A model generated the notes under the pieces. That model was given only the letters and a program-made list of their open reading frames with translations. It did not search any database and was not told the origin of the DNA. From the NCBI GenBank assembly GCA_963696875.1, contig CAVOLQ010000001.1:62001-126000 (forward strand): 64,000 bases of DNA, read 5' to 3'. The first letter of the stretch is position 1. The number at the start of each line of letters is the position of its first letter. The DNA comes from Albibacterium sp963696875. GTDB lineage: Bacteria; Bacteroidota; Bacteroidia; Sphingobacteriales; Sphingobacteriaceae. The translations under genes and the position numbers were made by a program. This document shows, piece after piece, positions 46,291 through 55,269 of this stretch.

Positions 46291-46593
46291 ATGAACATGA
46301 AACAAATATTATCAATAGCTTTAGTTGCCATTTTTTTGTCAGCTTGCCAGTCACAATCAGCAAAAAATGAAAATTCAAATTTTCCTTCTGAAGTAAACTC
46401 TTCTAGTGCGCAGCCAACTCACAACCCTGCCCATGGTCAGCCTTATCATGACTGTTCACTAGCAGTAGGCGCTCCGTTAGTTGTTAAAGAACCTGCTTTA
46501 AAGTCGGACCCCACCAAAGAAGTGAGGCTCAATCCTGCACACGGACAACCGGGGCATCGTTGTGATATCGCTGTTGGCGCACCTTTGACATAA
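46291..46593 (+). CDS. Small lipoprotein with two His/Cys repeat motifs
   Basis: 100 residues with a type II signal (FLSACQ, Cys about 19). The mature part has two copies of N-P-A-H-G-Q-P-x-H-x-C-x-x-A-V-G-A-P-L at about 44-64 and 80-99, joined by a short linker. Each copy carries His, His and Cys in one line, which suggests metal or thiol binding. This motif recurs in small Bacteroidota proteins, by memory. Function unknown. It is followed by a clean terminator at 46621-46651, so it is a single-gene unit. The start could also be the in-frame ATG at 46297. Confidence 0.8.
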   Translation: MNMKQILSIALVAIFLSACQSQSAKNENSNFPSEVNSSSAQPTHNPAHGQPYHDCSLAVGAPLVVKEPALKSDPTKEVRLNPAHGQPGHRCDIAVGAPLT

Positions 46594-46620
46594 TACTTGA
46601 AAATATCTTGGCACCGCTTT

Positions 46621-46651
46621 AAACCATGCCTGTAAAAGGCATGGTTTATTT
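46621..46651 (+). terminator. Intrinsic terminator after the small lipoprotein
   Basis: AAACCATGCCT (46621-46631) pairs with AGGCATGGTTT (46637-46647), an 11-base stem, followed by a short T-rich run. It ends the 46291-46593 unit. Confidence 0.9.
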
Positions 46652-46722
46652 GTTGTAAGCCATGCATTTACACGATAATGGGCCAATTATTGTCCCTATT
46701 GAAGGTTTCCCAGTTGCGGTGA

Positions 46723-47075
46723 GCGGCACGTAAAGAAAAGTTAACTTCTGAAGAGGATGTCTACAGATTTGGCCTCGATGACTGGGATGTATTAGAACAA
46801 AAGCTGAAGCTAAGTGATAAAAGGCGCAGGTATCATATCTTTTATATAGAGCTTTCGTTGGTACGACTGCTACTTTATTGATATTTTTATCAATCTGGAT
46901 AATTAAGTCAAACCAATCCATCTCAAACTTTACCCGACAGTTAAGTCCAAAAATGGGTATCAGTTTGCAGCCTTATTCGAAGCTTTCGTTAAAGAATATT
47001 GGATATGCAGAGACTAAACTTCAATCTGCAGGTGTCGCTGTCAGTATTAATTTTGGACTTAACGGTAAAAAGTAA
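46723..47075 (+). pseudogene. Remnant of an outer-membrane beta-barrel protein, frameshifted and internally deleted
   Basis: Front piece in one frame (46747-46845): SEEDVYRFGLDDWDVLEQKL, then SDKRRRYHIFY, the cytoplasmic end of a membrane-anchored barrel protein. A second frame then gives a membrane helix AFVGTTATLLIFLSIW followed soon by KMGISLQPYSKLSLKNIGY and SAGVAVSINFGLNGKK, the last strands of such a barrel. The middle of the barrel, normally several hundred residues, is missing, and the two pieces are in different frames. The most likely history is deletion plus frameshift. It is a dead gene; the parent protein's role is unknown. Confidence 0.55.
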
Positions 47076-47102
47076 TGGTATATATCCAGCCTAAGCTGCA
47101 AA

Positions 47103-48482
47103 TTAAAAAATGACATCCCAAACGAATTGCACAAATAAGTAAATCAGTAGGATTGAGATTATATTAAGAGCAAAGCCGGCTCTCATCATATCCTTGATCG
47201 TTACTCCACCCGAACCGAAAACTATTGCATTGGGCGGAGTGGCTACTGGAAGCATGAATGCACAGGAAGCTGCGATTGCTGCTCCCGCTAATAACGGCGC
47301 AGTTTCCATGCCGAGAGAAACACTTAAGGTAACTAATAAAGGCAATACTAGGCTTGCCGTTGCGGTGTTTGAAGTGATTTCTGTAAGAAAATTAATAAAG
47401 GTGATGATGATTAATACCAATAGATATACTGGAAGAAAGCTAAATTCTCTAAACTGTACGGCTAGCCAAGTAGTCAAATCCGTTTGAGAAAACCCTTTCG
47501 CAATAGCAAGACCTGCACCAAAAATTAGTAATACATCCCAGGGAAGTTTTTTTGCAGACTTCCAATCCATTAAAGTTCCTTTTCCTTCGCCCGCCGGAAT
47601 CGTAAACATAAGTATAGCCCCGAAAACGGCTATAACAGTATCATCTAAACCCGGGATAAATTTATCCCATATAAACGATCGCGTTATCCAAAGGAATGCT
47701 ACGGTTACAAACACAAAGGAAACTCTCTTTTCCTGCAGAGTCATTTTTCCAAGCTTTTGAGGTTGATAATACAACTCAGTCTGGTTCTTGGATATTTTAT
47801 AGCGTGTTAACCAAACCCATGCAGCCAATAGCAAGAGAGCGCTGAAAGGAGTAGCAAAAAGCATCCAGTCAAAAAACGATATTTCTATTCCCAATGATTC
47901 CTTAACGACGCCGGCAAGGATAATATTGGGCGGTGTGCCAATCAATGTCGCCACCCCCCCAATGGAAGCTGCATAAGCGATGCCGAGCATTAAGTTTTTT
48001 GAAAATGGTTGGCGACTGTTAAAGTGACTGGCTACGGATACTCCAATGGGCAACATCATAATTGCAGTTGCCGTATTTGAAATCCACATGGATAAAAATG
48101 CCGTTGCCAGCATGATTCCGAGAATGATTTTCTTCTCACTAGTGCCTACTACATTTATAATATTATACGCAATCCGTTGATGTAGGTTCCATTTTTCAAT
48201 CGTTAAGCCTACAATAAATCCACCCAAAAATAAATAGATGTAAGGATGTCCATATGAGCTAGTTATTTGTTCTATTGACAAAGCCCCAGATATCGGGAAA
48301 ATGATGATCGGTAGAATAGCGGCAACAGGCAGTTCCACTGTTTCAGTTATCCACCAGAAAGCTACCCATGCGGTACATGCTAATACAGCCTGTCCCGCGC
48401 TTGAAAGGCCTTCAATCGGAAGAGCGTAAATTAAAAGGAAAAGAAGCGGACCAATAATGAAATTAATAGTCTTGAGGTTCAT
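47103..48482 (-). CDS. DASS/SLC13-family sodium:dicarboxylate (or sulfate) symporter
   Basis: Inner-membrane Na+-coupled importer for dicarboxylates or sulfate, about 12 helices. The twin ion-site motifs SNTATAIMMLPIG (about 135) and TSNTATASLVLPLL (about 375) are present, with SIGGVATLIGTPPNII (about 173-188) and SCAFMLPVATPPNAIVFGSG (about 408) holding the paired hairpins. Length of 459 is typical. Substrate (succinate, malate, citrate or sulfate) cannot be read from sequence. It is a single gene on the minus strand. The 48483-48727 gap upstream shows nothing distinct. Confidence 0.93.
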   Translation of the reverse strand: MNLKTINFIIGPLLFLLIYALPIEGLSSAGQAVLACTAWVAFWWITETVELPVAAILPIIIFPISGALSIEQITSSYGHPYIYLFLGGFIVGLTIEKWNLHQRIAYNIINVVGTSEKKIILGIMLATAFLSMWISNTATAIMMLPIGVSVASHFNSRQPFSKNLMLGIAYAASIGGVATLIGTPPNIILAGVVKESLGIEISFFDWMLFATPFSALLLLAAWVWLTRYKISKNQTELYYQPQKLGKMTLQEKRVSFVFVTVAFLWITRSFIWDKFIPGLDDTVIAVFGAILMFTIPAGEGKGTLMDWKSAKKLPWDVLLIFGAGLAIAKGFSQTDLTTWLAVQFREFSFLPVYLLVLIIITFINFLTEITSNTATASLVLPLLVTLSVSLGMETAPLLAGAAIAASCAFMLPVATPPNAIVFGSGGVTIKDMMRAGFALNIISILLIYLFVQFVWDVIF

Positions 48483-48727
48483 TTTAAGGATATTATGAAA
48501 TCAAATAGCGTTGAACTTGAATTGTTAGAATATTAAAAGCCTCAGAAGTTTTTGTAAACGTCTTTTGAAGTTCATTCATAATCGATAGTAATGGTTTAGT
48601 CCTTTTATCGAAGTTTTATTTTACAGTATGCAAGATAGAGAAAATCTTATAACATAAAAGCCTGTAAATAATAATAACATAAATGTTTCAACGCAGCTAA
48701 TAACTTATTAAACGATAAATTTTATAT

Positions 48728-49333
48728 CTAGATTTCAAATTTCCCTAGAAAGTGACTGTTTGAAGAGTTGCTATTATTTCTGTTGATCACAAAAGCCCAA
48801 GCTACATAATCACCCTTGGCACCTGCGGGTATGGTAAACTTTAATTTCTCATCAGCTCTAGTTACGGTATCAGCTAATATAATAAAAGCTTTTTTGGAGA
48901 TGTTGAAAAGCAACAGTTGCAGGCTGTCATCTCCATAAGCATTGAGTTTATTGATCTCCTTCTTCCATGTCAATCAAATCTCATTATCGTGAAGGGAAAA
49001 CTCCCATTTGTGTAAACCAGGCAAAGAGCCTTTACTTACTTCCATAGCCGAAAAGTTAACTTCCAAATTTGGATGGTCACCACGAACGGCGTTTGAGAGG
49101 AATAAACCCACTGCAAAATTATAGCCCGATTTGCGGCCTCTATCATATTTAATAAAACTTAGCTTTATTACCTGCCGGATGAGGTTTAGAATAGAATTAG
49201 CAAGACTGAATTTCATACGATTGGAGAATTGTGCCTCCGATTCTTTCTTCGATTTCTTAGAATTTGGCTGGTAGGTATAAGGTATCCAATTAGCTTCGTC
49301 ATCCTCATTCCTCCAAGAATTTAAGGTGGTCAT
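48728..49333 (-). pseudogene. DUF6266-family protein interrupted by an in-frame TGA
   Basis: The two halves read as one frame except for a TGA at 48976-48974: the first half ends KWEFSLHDNEI and the second resumes LTWKKEINKLNAYGDD without a shift. CGA (Arg) to TGA would explain it with one C-to-T change. Upstream, SNRMKFSLANSILNLIRQVI and LFLSNAVRGDHPNLEVNFS, and downstream FTIPAGAKGDYVAWAFVINR, have the DUF6266 pattern of alpha then beta segments. The start is ATG 49333 (TTG 49342 rejected). Most of the gene is undamaged, so the mutation looks recent. Role of the family is unknown. Confidence 0.7.
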
Positions 49334-49481
49334 TGCAAACAAGGTTTTGGTTTAAAGCTAAATATACCACAATAAGGCATAGGAAGCAAATTTCACTGCA
49401 CGCTTAATGATCCGAGCCTATTCTTGTATACTAAATTGGGAACATTTTGTCCATTTCTTCAACAATTCTCCGACGGTTCTC

Positions 49482-49525
49482 CGCCTATCCTGCGACTAAA
49501 CAGCCATTTAGTCGCAGGATAGGCG
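49482..49525. repeat. Perfect 19-base palindrome with 6-base loop
   Basis: CGCCTATCCTGCGACTAAA (49482-49500) and its exact reverse complement TTTAGTCGCAGGATAGGCG (49507-49525) surround CAGCCA. Weaker pairing continues outward (ACGG/CCGT). No T-run follows on either strand. It is the main content of the 329-base gap at 49334-49662. Confidence 0.8.
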
Positions 49526-49662
49526 CAAAAATGCCGTAAATCTATCGCACAAGCACTAATCGAAGTATGGACCAGGTATTGATGAAGCGGGATGCGTAGT
49601 TGAATAGTTTTCATTTCGCAAATCCTAAATGCAAACAAACGATAAATCTAAAGGCTTTCCTC

Positions 49663-51072
49663 TTAGGTGCTAACCTGAAGCATCAAATTATGCAAATCAG
49701 TATTGATAACAAATGCAGGGATTAGTTGGCTCCCAGGGCCAAAAGCAGCGAGTTCGACATGATCTGAAGCATGATCCATGCTAATCCACCCTACAGAATT
49801 ACGCTTTTTTTGCATCTCGGCCAAAGCTCTAAAAGGCAACTCTCGTGCATTATATACTCCGGTTTCAGTATTTAGTTTTCTGTAGTAAGATTGAAGAAGG
49901 CTCGCTTCTTCATCGTTTACTGTAAAATCTGGATTTGCATATTCGATACGCTCTTTGAGTTGGCTTAGGGAAGTAGTATCATCGATGCCGTTCAAAATCC
50001 ATTCATTTGAATGCCTGTACTTTTGTATGGAGTCAAAGTTTGCATTCACTTCACCTCCCGATAAGCCGGGGTTAGAGTTTGCGTGATCTGTAGTGATGAT
50101 CACTAAGGTGCTTTTGTCTTTCTGGGCAAAGTCGATTGCTACTTTTATAGCATCATCAAAAGCAATTTGATCTTTTATAAGACCGCCGATGTCATTTCCA
50201 TGGGCAGCCCAGTCTACTTTACCAGCTTCAACTTGCAAGGCAAAACCTTTTTCATTTCCTTTCATTAATTCAATGGCAGATGCCGTCATTTCAGCCAAAG
50301 TTGGAGCCGTATCTTGCAAGCTTTTATCTTGAAGGTGATCTAAAGTATATGGCAATGCATCGTTAGCGAAAAGACCAAGTACTGGCTTCTTGTTTTCCGA
50401 TTTGAATAGGTCTTTTTTATTTCTTACTACCTGCCAATTGGCGGATTTATAGGCTTGAAGAAGATCTTTTTTATCGGGTCTTGAATTGGCGGAAAAATAA
50501 TTGGCACCGCCGCCAAGCATGACATCAAAACCGATTGAAAGATATAATTCAGCAATCTTATTTTGATCGTTTCGGCTTGTAGTTGCCACGCAAAAACCAG
50601 CGGGAGTTGCATGGGTAATGGGTACAGTGGTGACGCAACCTACTTTTTTGCCCATCTTTTTAAACTTCTGTAATATAGGATTATTGGAAGAGCCGTCTGG
50701 ATTAATATTGAGCGAACCATTATTCACTCGAACTCCACCTCCCCAAGAAGAGCTTGCTGCGGCAGAATCAGTTACGATAGAATTTGCTGAAGCCGTTTCC
50801 ATTAAAGATCGGGAAACTAAGTTTTCTTCATAAAGTTTCATCCAATTTGATCGTTGTCCAGTTGATCTATATAGGAATTGGTCGGCCATGGTGAGCGTAC
50901 CGCTGCTCATCCCATCACTTACTAAAAATATAATATTTTTCGCCTTTTCCTTACCGCTATTTATTTCTGCAAGCGATTTTGAATATGTTTTGTTAAAAGG
51001 AGTAGCGACAATTGCACCTAAGGCAAGGAAAGAGCTGTTTCTGAAAAATAATCTTCTATTCATTGATTTCAT
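49663..51072 (-). CDS. Alkaline phosphatase, exported
   Basis: Zn/Mg-dependent phosphomonoesterase of the periplasm. I start at ATG 51072 (MKSMNRRLFF); a TTG at 51081 is not a plausible start. The signal MNRRLFFRNSSFLALG has a twin-Arg-like RR, so Tat export is possible. Residues: FLVSDGMSSGTL (metal Asp, about 50), VTDSAAASSSWGGG (nucleophile Ser near 100), EAGKVDWAAHGND (Asp and His), ITTDHANSN (Asp, His) and SMDHASDHVELAAFG (third His). Length about 469 is normal. It is encoded just downstream of the response regulator gene on the same strand, 97 bases away, so it may be controlled by that pair or by phosphate; no Pho box was recognised. Confidence 0.93.
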   Translation of the reverse strand: MKSMNRRLFFRNSSFLALGAIVATPFNKTYSKSLAEINSGKEKAKNIIFLVSDGMSSGTLTMADQFLYRSTGQRSNWMKLYEENLVSRSLMETASANSIVTDSAAASSSWGGGVRVNNGSLNINPDGSSNNPILQKFKKMGKKVGCVTTVPITHATPAGFCVATTSRNDQNKIAELYLSIGFDVMLGGGANYFSANSRPDKKDLLQAYKSANWQVVRNKKDLFKSENKKPVLGLFANDALPYTLDHLQDKSLQDTAPTLAEMTASAIELMKGNEKGFALQVEAGKVDWAAHGNDIGGLIKDQIAFDDAIKVAIDFAQKDKSTLVIITTDHANSNPGLSGGEVNANFDSIQKYRHSNEWILNGIDDTTSLSQLKERIEYANPDFTVNDEEASLLQSYYRKLNTETGVYNARELPFRALAEMQKKRNSVGWISMDHASDHVELAAFGPGSQLIPAFVINTDLHNLMLQVST

Positions 51073-51169
51073 TTTTAGCAAAAATAGAAGTCTAATGTTA
51101 ATTGAATGTTAGTTAAAAGAAATTGAAAGGATAGCGCTTAAAAATAGTGGATGGAATAGATTGTAGGAA

Positions 51170-51769
51170 CTAGATTATGGAGTCTCGGTTTTTCAAGGCC
51201 CACATGAGGAGGGCATTATTTCCTTCAGTTAGGTTGAGCTTGCGGCAGATTCCATGACGGTGGTTTTTAATGGTAAAGGGGCTTAAATATAAGATTTCTG
51301 CGATTTCTTTGGTGGTTTTCTTTTGAGCAATAAGCTGCAATACTTGAATTTCGGTAGGAGTTAACAAGGCTTCTAAGCAAGGTTGTTCTTCATCTATAGG
51401 ACGATCAGCTAACTTTTTAATGATAGGCAAAATGCCGGCGTAAAGCATTGCTTCGTCCAGAGGTTTTATAATGTAATTCGAAGGGTTTAAATTGTATGCT
51501 CGATCAATAATGGTTTTGGATTGGAATGACGTAATGAATATGAGTTCAAATGCATGAACCTTCTTTAAGCTTTGCATGAGTTCGATGCCATCCATCTGAT
51601 CATTAAGTTCAATGTCACAAAGAATTAAATGAGGTAAAAAAGTAATTATTTGTTCTTCGGCTTCTTGTATACTAAGGGCTATAAGAGTTTCGGCTTGAAA
51701 GCTTTCCTTTACTTGATTTTCAATAAATCGGGCAATGATAATTTCATCTTCAATGATTAATATGCGCAT
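51170..51769 (-). CDS. Response regulator, REC plus LuxR/NarL HTH
   Basis: Transcription factor phosphorylated by the overlapping kinase. I start at the ATG at 51769 (MRILIIEDEIII), since the ATG at 51817 would add an unlikely extension from inside the kinase gene. The REC domain shows acidic ED at 7-9, phospho-acceptor Asp52 in LILCDIELND and the Lys in YIIKPLDE (about 103). The HTH (about 140-195) has LTPTEIQVLQLIAQKKTTKE and LSPFTIKNHRHGICRKL. Length of 199 is normal. The start overlaps the kinase end by 20 bases, a sign of translational coupling. Targets are unknown. Confidence 0.93.
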   Translation of the reverse strand: MRILIIEDEIIIARFIENQVKESFQAETLIALSIQEAEEQIITFLPHLILCDIELNDQMDGIELMQSLKKVHAFELIFITSFQSKTIIDRAYNLNPSNYIIKPLDEAMLYAGILPIIKKLADRPIDEEQPCLEALLTPTEIQVLQLIAQKKTTKEIAEILYLSPFTIKNHRHGICRKLNLTEGNNALLMWALKNRDSII

Positions 51770-53726
51770 ATTGCTTGACGTTTGAAAAGATGAATTGATA
51801 AGAAAATCCATTTTCATACTTAATAGTAACCGTTCCTTTCAATTGCCGGGTTAGATCTTGTATTAACGAGATACCCATGGAGTTTTTATTGGTAAAAGGG
51901 TGGGTACCCTGTCCATTATCTTCAAAAATAAATCGAAGCTGCTGGTCTAATACAAAGAGAACGAGCTTAATCTGAGGCTGAATATGGGATTCGGTAAATG
52001 CATGTTTATAAGTATTGGTAAATAATTCGGTTAATAATAACCCGAACGGGAGGGCTTCTGGTGCACTAACTTGAAAATCTTCGGGAATGACAGTAGTAAT
52101 TTTGATATTTTTTTCGTGATCGTATATTTGTTGTAAATGATCGGTAATTTCATTTATAAAGTTGGCGAGCGTAACCAATTGATCTTTTTTGAAAGCATGT
52201 AAATGTTCGTTGACCACCATCATGGCTTTTATTCGCCCGCGCATTTCATTGAGTATTTGTTTGCTTTTGATGTCTTCGATTAGTGGCAATTGTAGAGTAT
52301 TTAAACTATAAAGCATCTGTAAGTTATTTTTTACGCGATGGTTCAGTTCATCTATTAAAATTTCAATATGACGGTTCTTTTCAATAAGCTGCGCTTGTTG
52401 TTCAACAAGTTTTACATTCGTGTTTTTTAGCGCAAGAGTTCTCTCTTCAACTTTCTTTTCGATCATCGTATTGTATTGCAGGTTGATATCGTTAAGCTGC
52501 TGAAGGATAATAATTTTATCTTGTACATGCTGTTGTAATTGTTTGTGTAGTCCGACGAAAAATAGGAGGGAAATGCATGAAATAGTTGATTTAGCGATGA
52601 TAGGAGAAGAATCCAAGCTTTGTTCACCATATAAAAAGGTATTTATTGTAACGAAGGTTGCGGCAATGGCAAATAATAAGATGCCATAAACCAAGTAGTG
52701 TTGGGCTGAATTCAGTTTTTTTTTAAGAAAAATGATAATGTAACTAATATAACATAGATGTATGGGAGCAAAGTATAAGTTGATTGAATTGCTAAAATAA
52801 TAGTTAGAGGTAAGGATGTTATTAAGAAGACATAAGACAAAAAAGACAATCATGATCTTTATCAAAAAACGACTATAAACGAAGAGTAAAGGCGCGTTTT
52901 TTTTTATCTCTAAAAAGTCGATCGTGAGCAGGTAAAAACCTAATACGCCCAGATGTAAAAAAGGCAAGACCATTAGCCATCCGGTTTCGGGATTGTTTGG
53001 GAAAAAAATATCGATAAAAATGGGTCTTATTGCAAAACTATAAAGTCCTATACCTAACATGAAGAGCAATAACCATAGATAGGGTCGATAGCGATTGATA
53101 AGCCACAACATGGCGGCGTAAATTGCTAAAATGGCAAGTGCGCCTTGCAGAAAGGCATTGAAAAAATCAAACGGATAGGTAAAAGGTTGCGGAGTAAGGG
53201 TATTTTGCAAAACAAAATCCAAATTGGGATTATACTTTTTAGTATGTTTTACTTTTAATAAGAGAGTGTAGTTAGCACCAGCCTCTAAAATTATATTGAA
53301 CGCAAAGCGGTTATCGCCCGGAGTTAGGAATTTCTTTTCTCTAAAAGCGCCTGCCTGTCTGTGTATAAAAGCTTCGCCATCTTTATAAAGGTAAAGTTCG
53401 ACAAATGTGAGGTGCTTAAAGACAATAGAAATATGACGTTGATTTAAATCAGCTGATGTCTCGATGTTTGTATGTAACCAAAAGCTATGGTCGGGTTCAA
53501 TAGCTTTAAATTGAGATAATGGAACGAAAATGCTCGGTTTTAAATATAGTTCATTAGCAGTAAATAAATTCTCTTCGTCTTCAATAATGCCGAGGAAAGG
53601 TTTAAGGGCAATCGGTTTTCTCAATTCCTGATCGCTGATGGGTACTGTTGTACTAAATAAGAGCAATGGAAGCCAGCTAAATAGCAACGAGATAAATGCT
53701 TTAATTGCTATAGGAGATGCTATCAT
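51750..53726 (-). CDS. Membrane sensor histidine kinase (7TMR-DISM with HisKA_2)
   Basis: Membrane-bound sensor for an extracellular signal. Signal peptide at 1-30, a periplasmic 7TMR-DISM extracellular domain (about 50-180, jelly-roll), then seven membrane helices (about 190-395). A coiled-coil linker precedes the HisKA_2-type dimerisation His (ELNHRVKNNLQMLYSL, about 460) and a HATPase with LLLTELFTNTYKHAF and DNGQG. I use ATG 53726 (MIASPIAIK), with an in-frame GTG at 53732 as alternative. Length 658 is typical. The stop overlaps the response regulator start by 20 bases. The 53777-53824 palindrome lies upstream and may be an operator. Confidence 0.92.
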   Translation of the reverse strand: MIASPIAIKAFISLLFSWLPLLLFSTTVPISDQELRKPIALKPFLGIIEDEENLFTANELYLKPSIFVPLSQFKAIEPDHSFWLHTNIETSADLNQRHISIVFKHLTFVELYLYKDGEAFIHRQAGAFREKKFLTPGDNRFAFNIILEAGANYTLLLKVKHTKKYNPNLDFVLQNTLTPQPFTYPFDFFNAFLQGALAILAIYAAMLWLINRYRPYLWLLLFMLGIGLYSFAIRPIFIDIFFPNNPETGWLMVLPFLHLGVLGFYLLTIDFLEIKKNAPLLFVYSRFLIKIMIVFFVLCLLNNILTSNYYFSNSINLYFAPIHLCYISYIIIFLKKKLNSAQHYLVYGILLFAIAATFVTINTFLYGEQSLDSSPIIAKSTISCISLLFFVGLHKQLQQHVQDKIIILQQLNDINLQYNTMIEKKVEERTLALKNTNVKLVEQQAQLIEKNRHIEILIDELNHRVKNNLQMLYSLNTLQLPLIEDIKSKQILNEMRGRIKAMMVVNEHLHAFKKDQLVTLANFINEITDHLQQIYDHEKNIKITTVIPEDFQVSAPEALPFGLLLTELFTNTYKHAFTESHIQPQIKLVLFVLDQQLRFIFEDNGQGTHPFTNKNSMGISLIQDLTRQLKGTVTIKYENGFSYQFIFSNVKQYAHINH

Positions 53727-53776
53727 ATTCACGCTAGCACAGTTTTATTTACAAACAAAAGGATTCTAAAATAGTT

Positions 53777-53824
53777 CCTATAGACAGGGAACGATGAATG
53801 AAAATGAACCCTAGGGTCTATAGG
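53777..53824. promoter_or_regulatory. Inverted repeat in the divergent region upstream of the kinase gene
   Basis: CCTATAGAC (53777-53785) and GTCTATAGG (53816-53824) are perfect arms, with inner AGGG/CCCT. The spacer is about 22 bases. It lies between the kinase (minus) and the small HicB-like gene (plus) and could be an operator or a stem of an mRNA leader. Confidence 0.45.
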
Positions 53825-53939
53825 CAGATTGATCTTGTAAAGGTACATTTGGGATCATTTTTTAATTCTAAAGATATTAAAAATTACTTAGACTATCTTA
53901 ATTGAAATACTATTATTGAAAACTATTTATGATTATTCC

Positions 53940-54161
53940 ATGTTTGATCTTTTAAAAAAGAAAAGCCTTGTATTCGTTTTATTCGAAAATACACAATTTG
54001 GATACCGCGCATTTGAATCCAGGCATTCCATAATGATTGCGGCAAAGAGTCGACCTCAGTTAATTGAGGAGATAAAAAAGGAAGTCAATAAGCATTTTGA
54101 CGGCAGGTTTCATGGAAAAATTGTACTTCGGGAATTTACTGAAGAAGAAATTAGGCTTTAA
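53940..54161 (+). CDS. Small HicB-like solo protein
   Basis: 73 residues starting at ATG 53940 (MFDLLKKKSLVFVLFEN); the TTG at 53916 is not a plausible start. The pattern FENTQFGYRAFESRHSIMIA followed by QLIEEIKKEVNKHFDGRF and VLREFTEEEIRL matches the short HicB-like fold found as single-gene proteins, often mis-named in databases. No HicA toxin or other partner is beside it, so it is not a classic toxin-antitoxin pair as seen here. It is a single unit between the palindrome and the VOC gene, 84 bases away. Role unknown. Confidence 0.65.
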   Translation: MFDLLKKKSLVFVLFENTQFGYRAFESRHSIMIAAKSRPQLIEEIKKEVNKHFDGRFHGKIVLREFTEEEIRL

Positions 54162-54244
54162 TTCTTAAGACTACGGTTTTTTCTGGGTAAGGTTTATAGT
54201 AATGCAAGTTCTCTTATCTTTACCTTATAAATTAAGAAAGAATA

Positions 54245-54751
54245 ATGACGACGAAAGAATCGGATCAAAATTATCGGATCCCTCCACAAACGCATATTGG
54301 ACATGTCCATTTAAAAGTGGCGGACCTGGAGCGTTCGCTAAAGTTTTATCGCGACCTATTGGGATTTGAATTAGTTACGATGTATGACGATCAGGCCGCT
54401 TTTATTTCTGCAGGAGGTTACCATCATCATATAGGTTTAAATACCTGGCAAAGTAAAGGTGCACCACATGCACCTGAATATGGGGTCGGTTTATACCACA
54501 TAGCTATTTTATATCCGACTCGAAAAGATTTGGCTGCAATTTTTGATCGATTACGAAAAACTGGATACCCATTGACAGGAGCAAGCGACCATGGAGTATC
54601 TGAGGCCATTTACTTAGATGATCCAGATGGAATTGGGGTAGAGTTATATTGGGATAGACCCAAGGAAGAGTGGCCCCATAAAGCAGACGGCACTATTGAT
54701 ATGTATACTAAAGCCTTGGATATAAGCGGACTCTTGAGAGAGCTTTCTTGA
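54245..54751 (+). CDS. VOC-family protein (CatE-like dioxygenase or glyoxalase fold)
   Basis: Cytoplasmic metal enzyme of the vicinal oxygen chelate superfamily, 168 residues. Metal ligands are likely His20 in IGHVHLKVADLERS, His in GLYHIAILYPTRKD (about 84) and Glu in GIGVELYWDRPKEEW (about 135). The stretch TGASDHGVSEAIYLDDPDG is typical for the CatE-like group (ring-cleaving dioxygenase of catechol in Bacillus) and also for its uncharacterised relatives. Single gene with no aromatic-degradation neighbours, so the substrate is open. Confidence 0.85.
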   Translation: MTTKESDQNYRIPPQTHIGHVHLKVADLERSLKFYRDLLGFELVTMYDDQAAFISAGGYHHHIGLNTWQSKGAPHAPEYGVGLYHIAILYPTRKDLAAIFDRLRKTGYPLTGASDHGVSEAIYLDDPDGIGVELYWDRPKEEWPHKADGTIDMYTKALDISGLLRELS

Positions 54752-54963
54752 TGGAAATGTTTTAGTCGTCATGATTTGATGATTATTTATAACATTTATG
54801 AGAAAGTTGGCGATACCATTACTATGAAATAGTATTTGACCAATACAGCTACAATTACGAATAGAAATATCCTTGTCCAAACATATTCACGCCCAATGGC
54901 GATGGCCGAAACGATTAGTTTATCATCCTTGGGTTAAGGATATGTCACCCCACACCCCGTTTT

Positions 54964-55269
54964 TCAATCAACTTTATCTTTTAAATCAGATTGTTTAACA
55001 AAAACTCGATGTCCTTTAGAATCAATATAAAAGTATTTTGAGTTTTTATCAATATAAATGGTTTGCCCTTGTGGTCCAACTTTGCCGGCATAGACTTTAT
55101 CGGTGGCTCTCGCTGCACCTTTTGAAGCTATTTCAGCCGTTTTGTTGCTTACCGTATCGGCTACATTTTTAACGTCTTGACCCATTGACTTTCTAGTTCT
55201 GTGTGAACAACTGGCGATTGACAAACTTATTGCTAAAGCAATTGCGAAGGTTTTAAAATTGGTTTTCAT
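54964..55269 (-). CDS. Small lipoprotein of unknown function
   Basis: 101 residues with a clear type II signal (ISLSIASC, Cys about 21). The mature part starts with basic residues (SHRTRKSMGQD), has a helical Ala/Lys middle (VSNKTAEIASKGAARATDKV), and ends in a small beta region with GKVGPQGQTIYIDKNSKYFY and GHRVFVKQSDLK, the look of a PBCV-type small domain. Function unknown. Single gene on the minus strand. The region 54752-54963 before it shows only a short hairpin (ATCCTT/AAGGAT near 54930). Confidence 0.75.
   Translation of the reverse strand: MKTNFKTFAIALAISLSIASCSHRTRKSMGQDVKNVADTVSNKTAEIASKGAARATDKVYAGKVGPQGQTIYIDKNSKYFYIDSKGHRVFVKQSDLKDKVD

Noticed and set aside
48974..48976. TGA as selenocysteine codon
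   Set aside because: No SECIS-like stem or selenoprotein family fits, and an Arg codon mutation explains it.
53940..54161. Toxin-antitoxin pair
   Set aside because: Only the HicB-like protein is present; no HicA or other small partner gene is next to it.
54860..54945. ATATCCTT/AAGGATAT inverted repeat as operator
   Set aside because: Arms are short and about 60 bases apart; a 6-base local hairpin near 54930 is a simpler and weak explanation.
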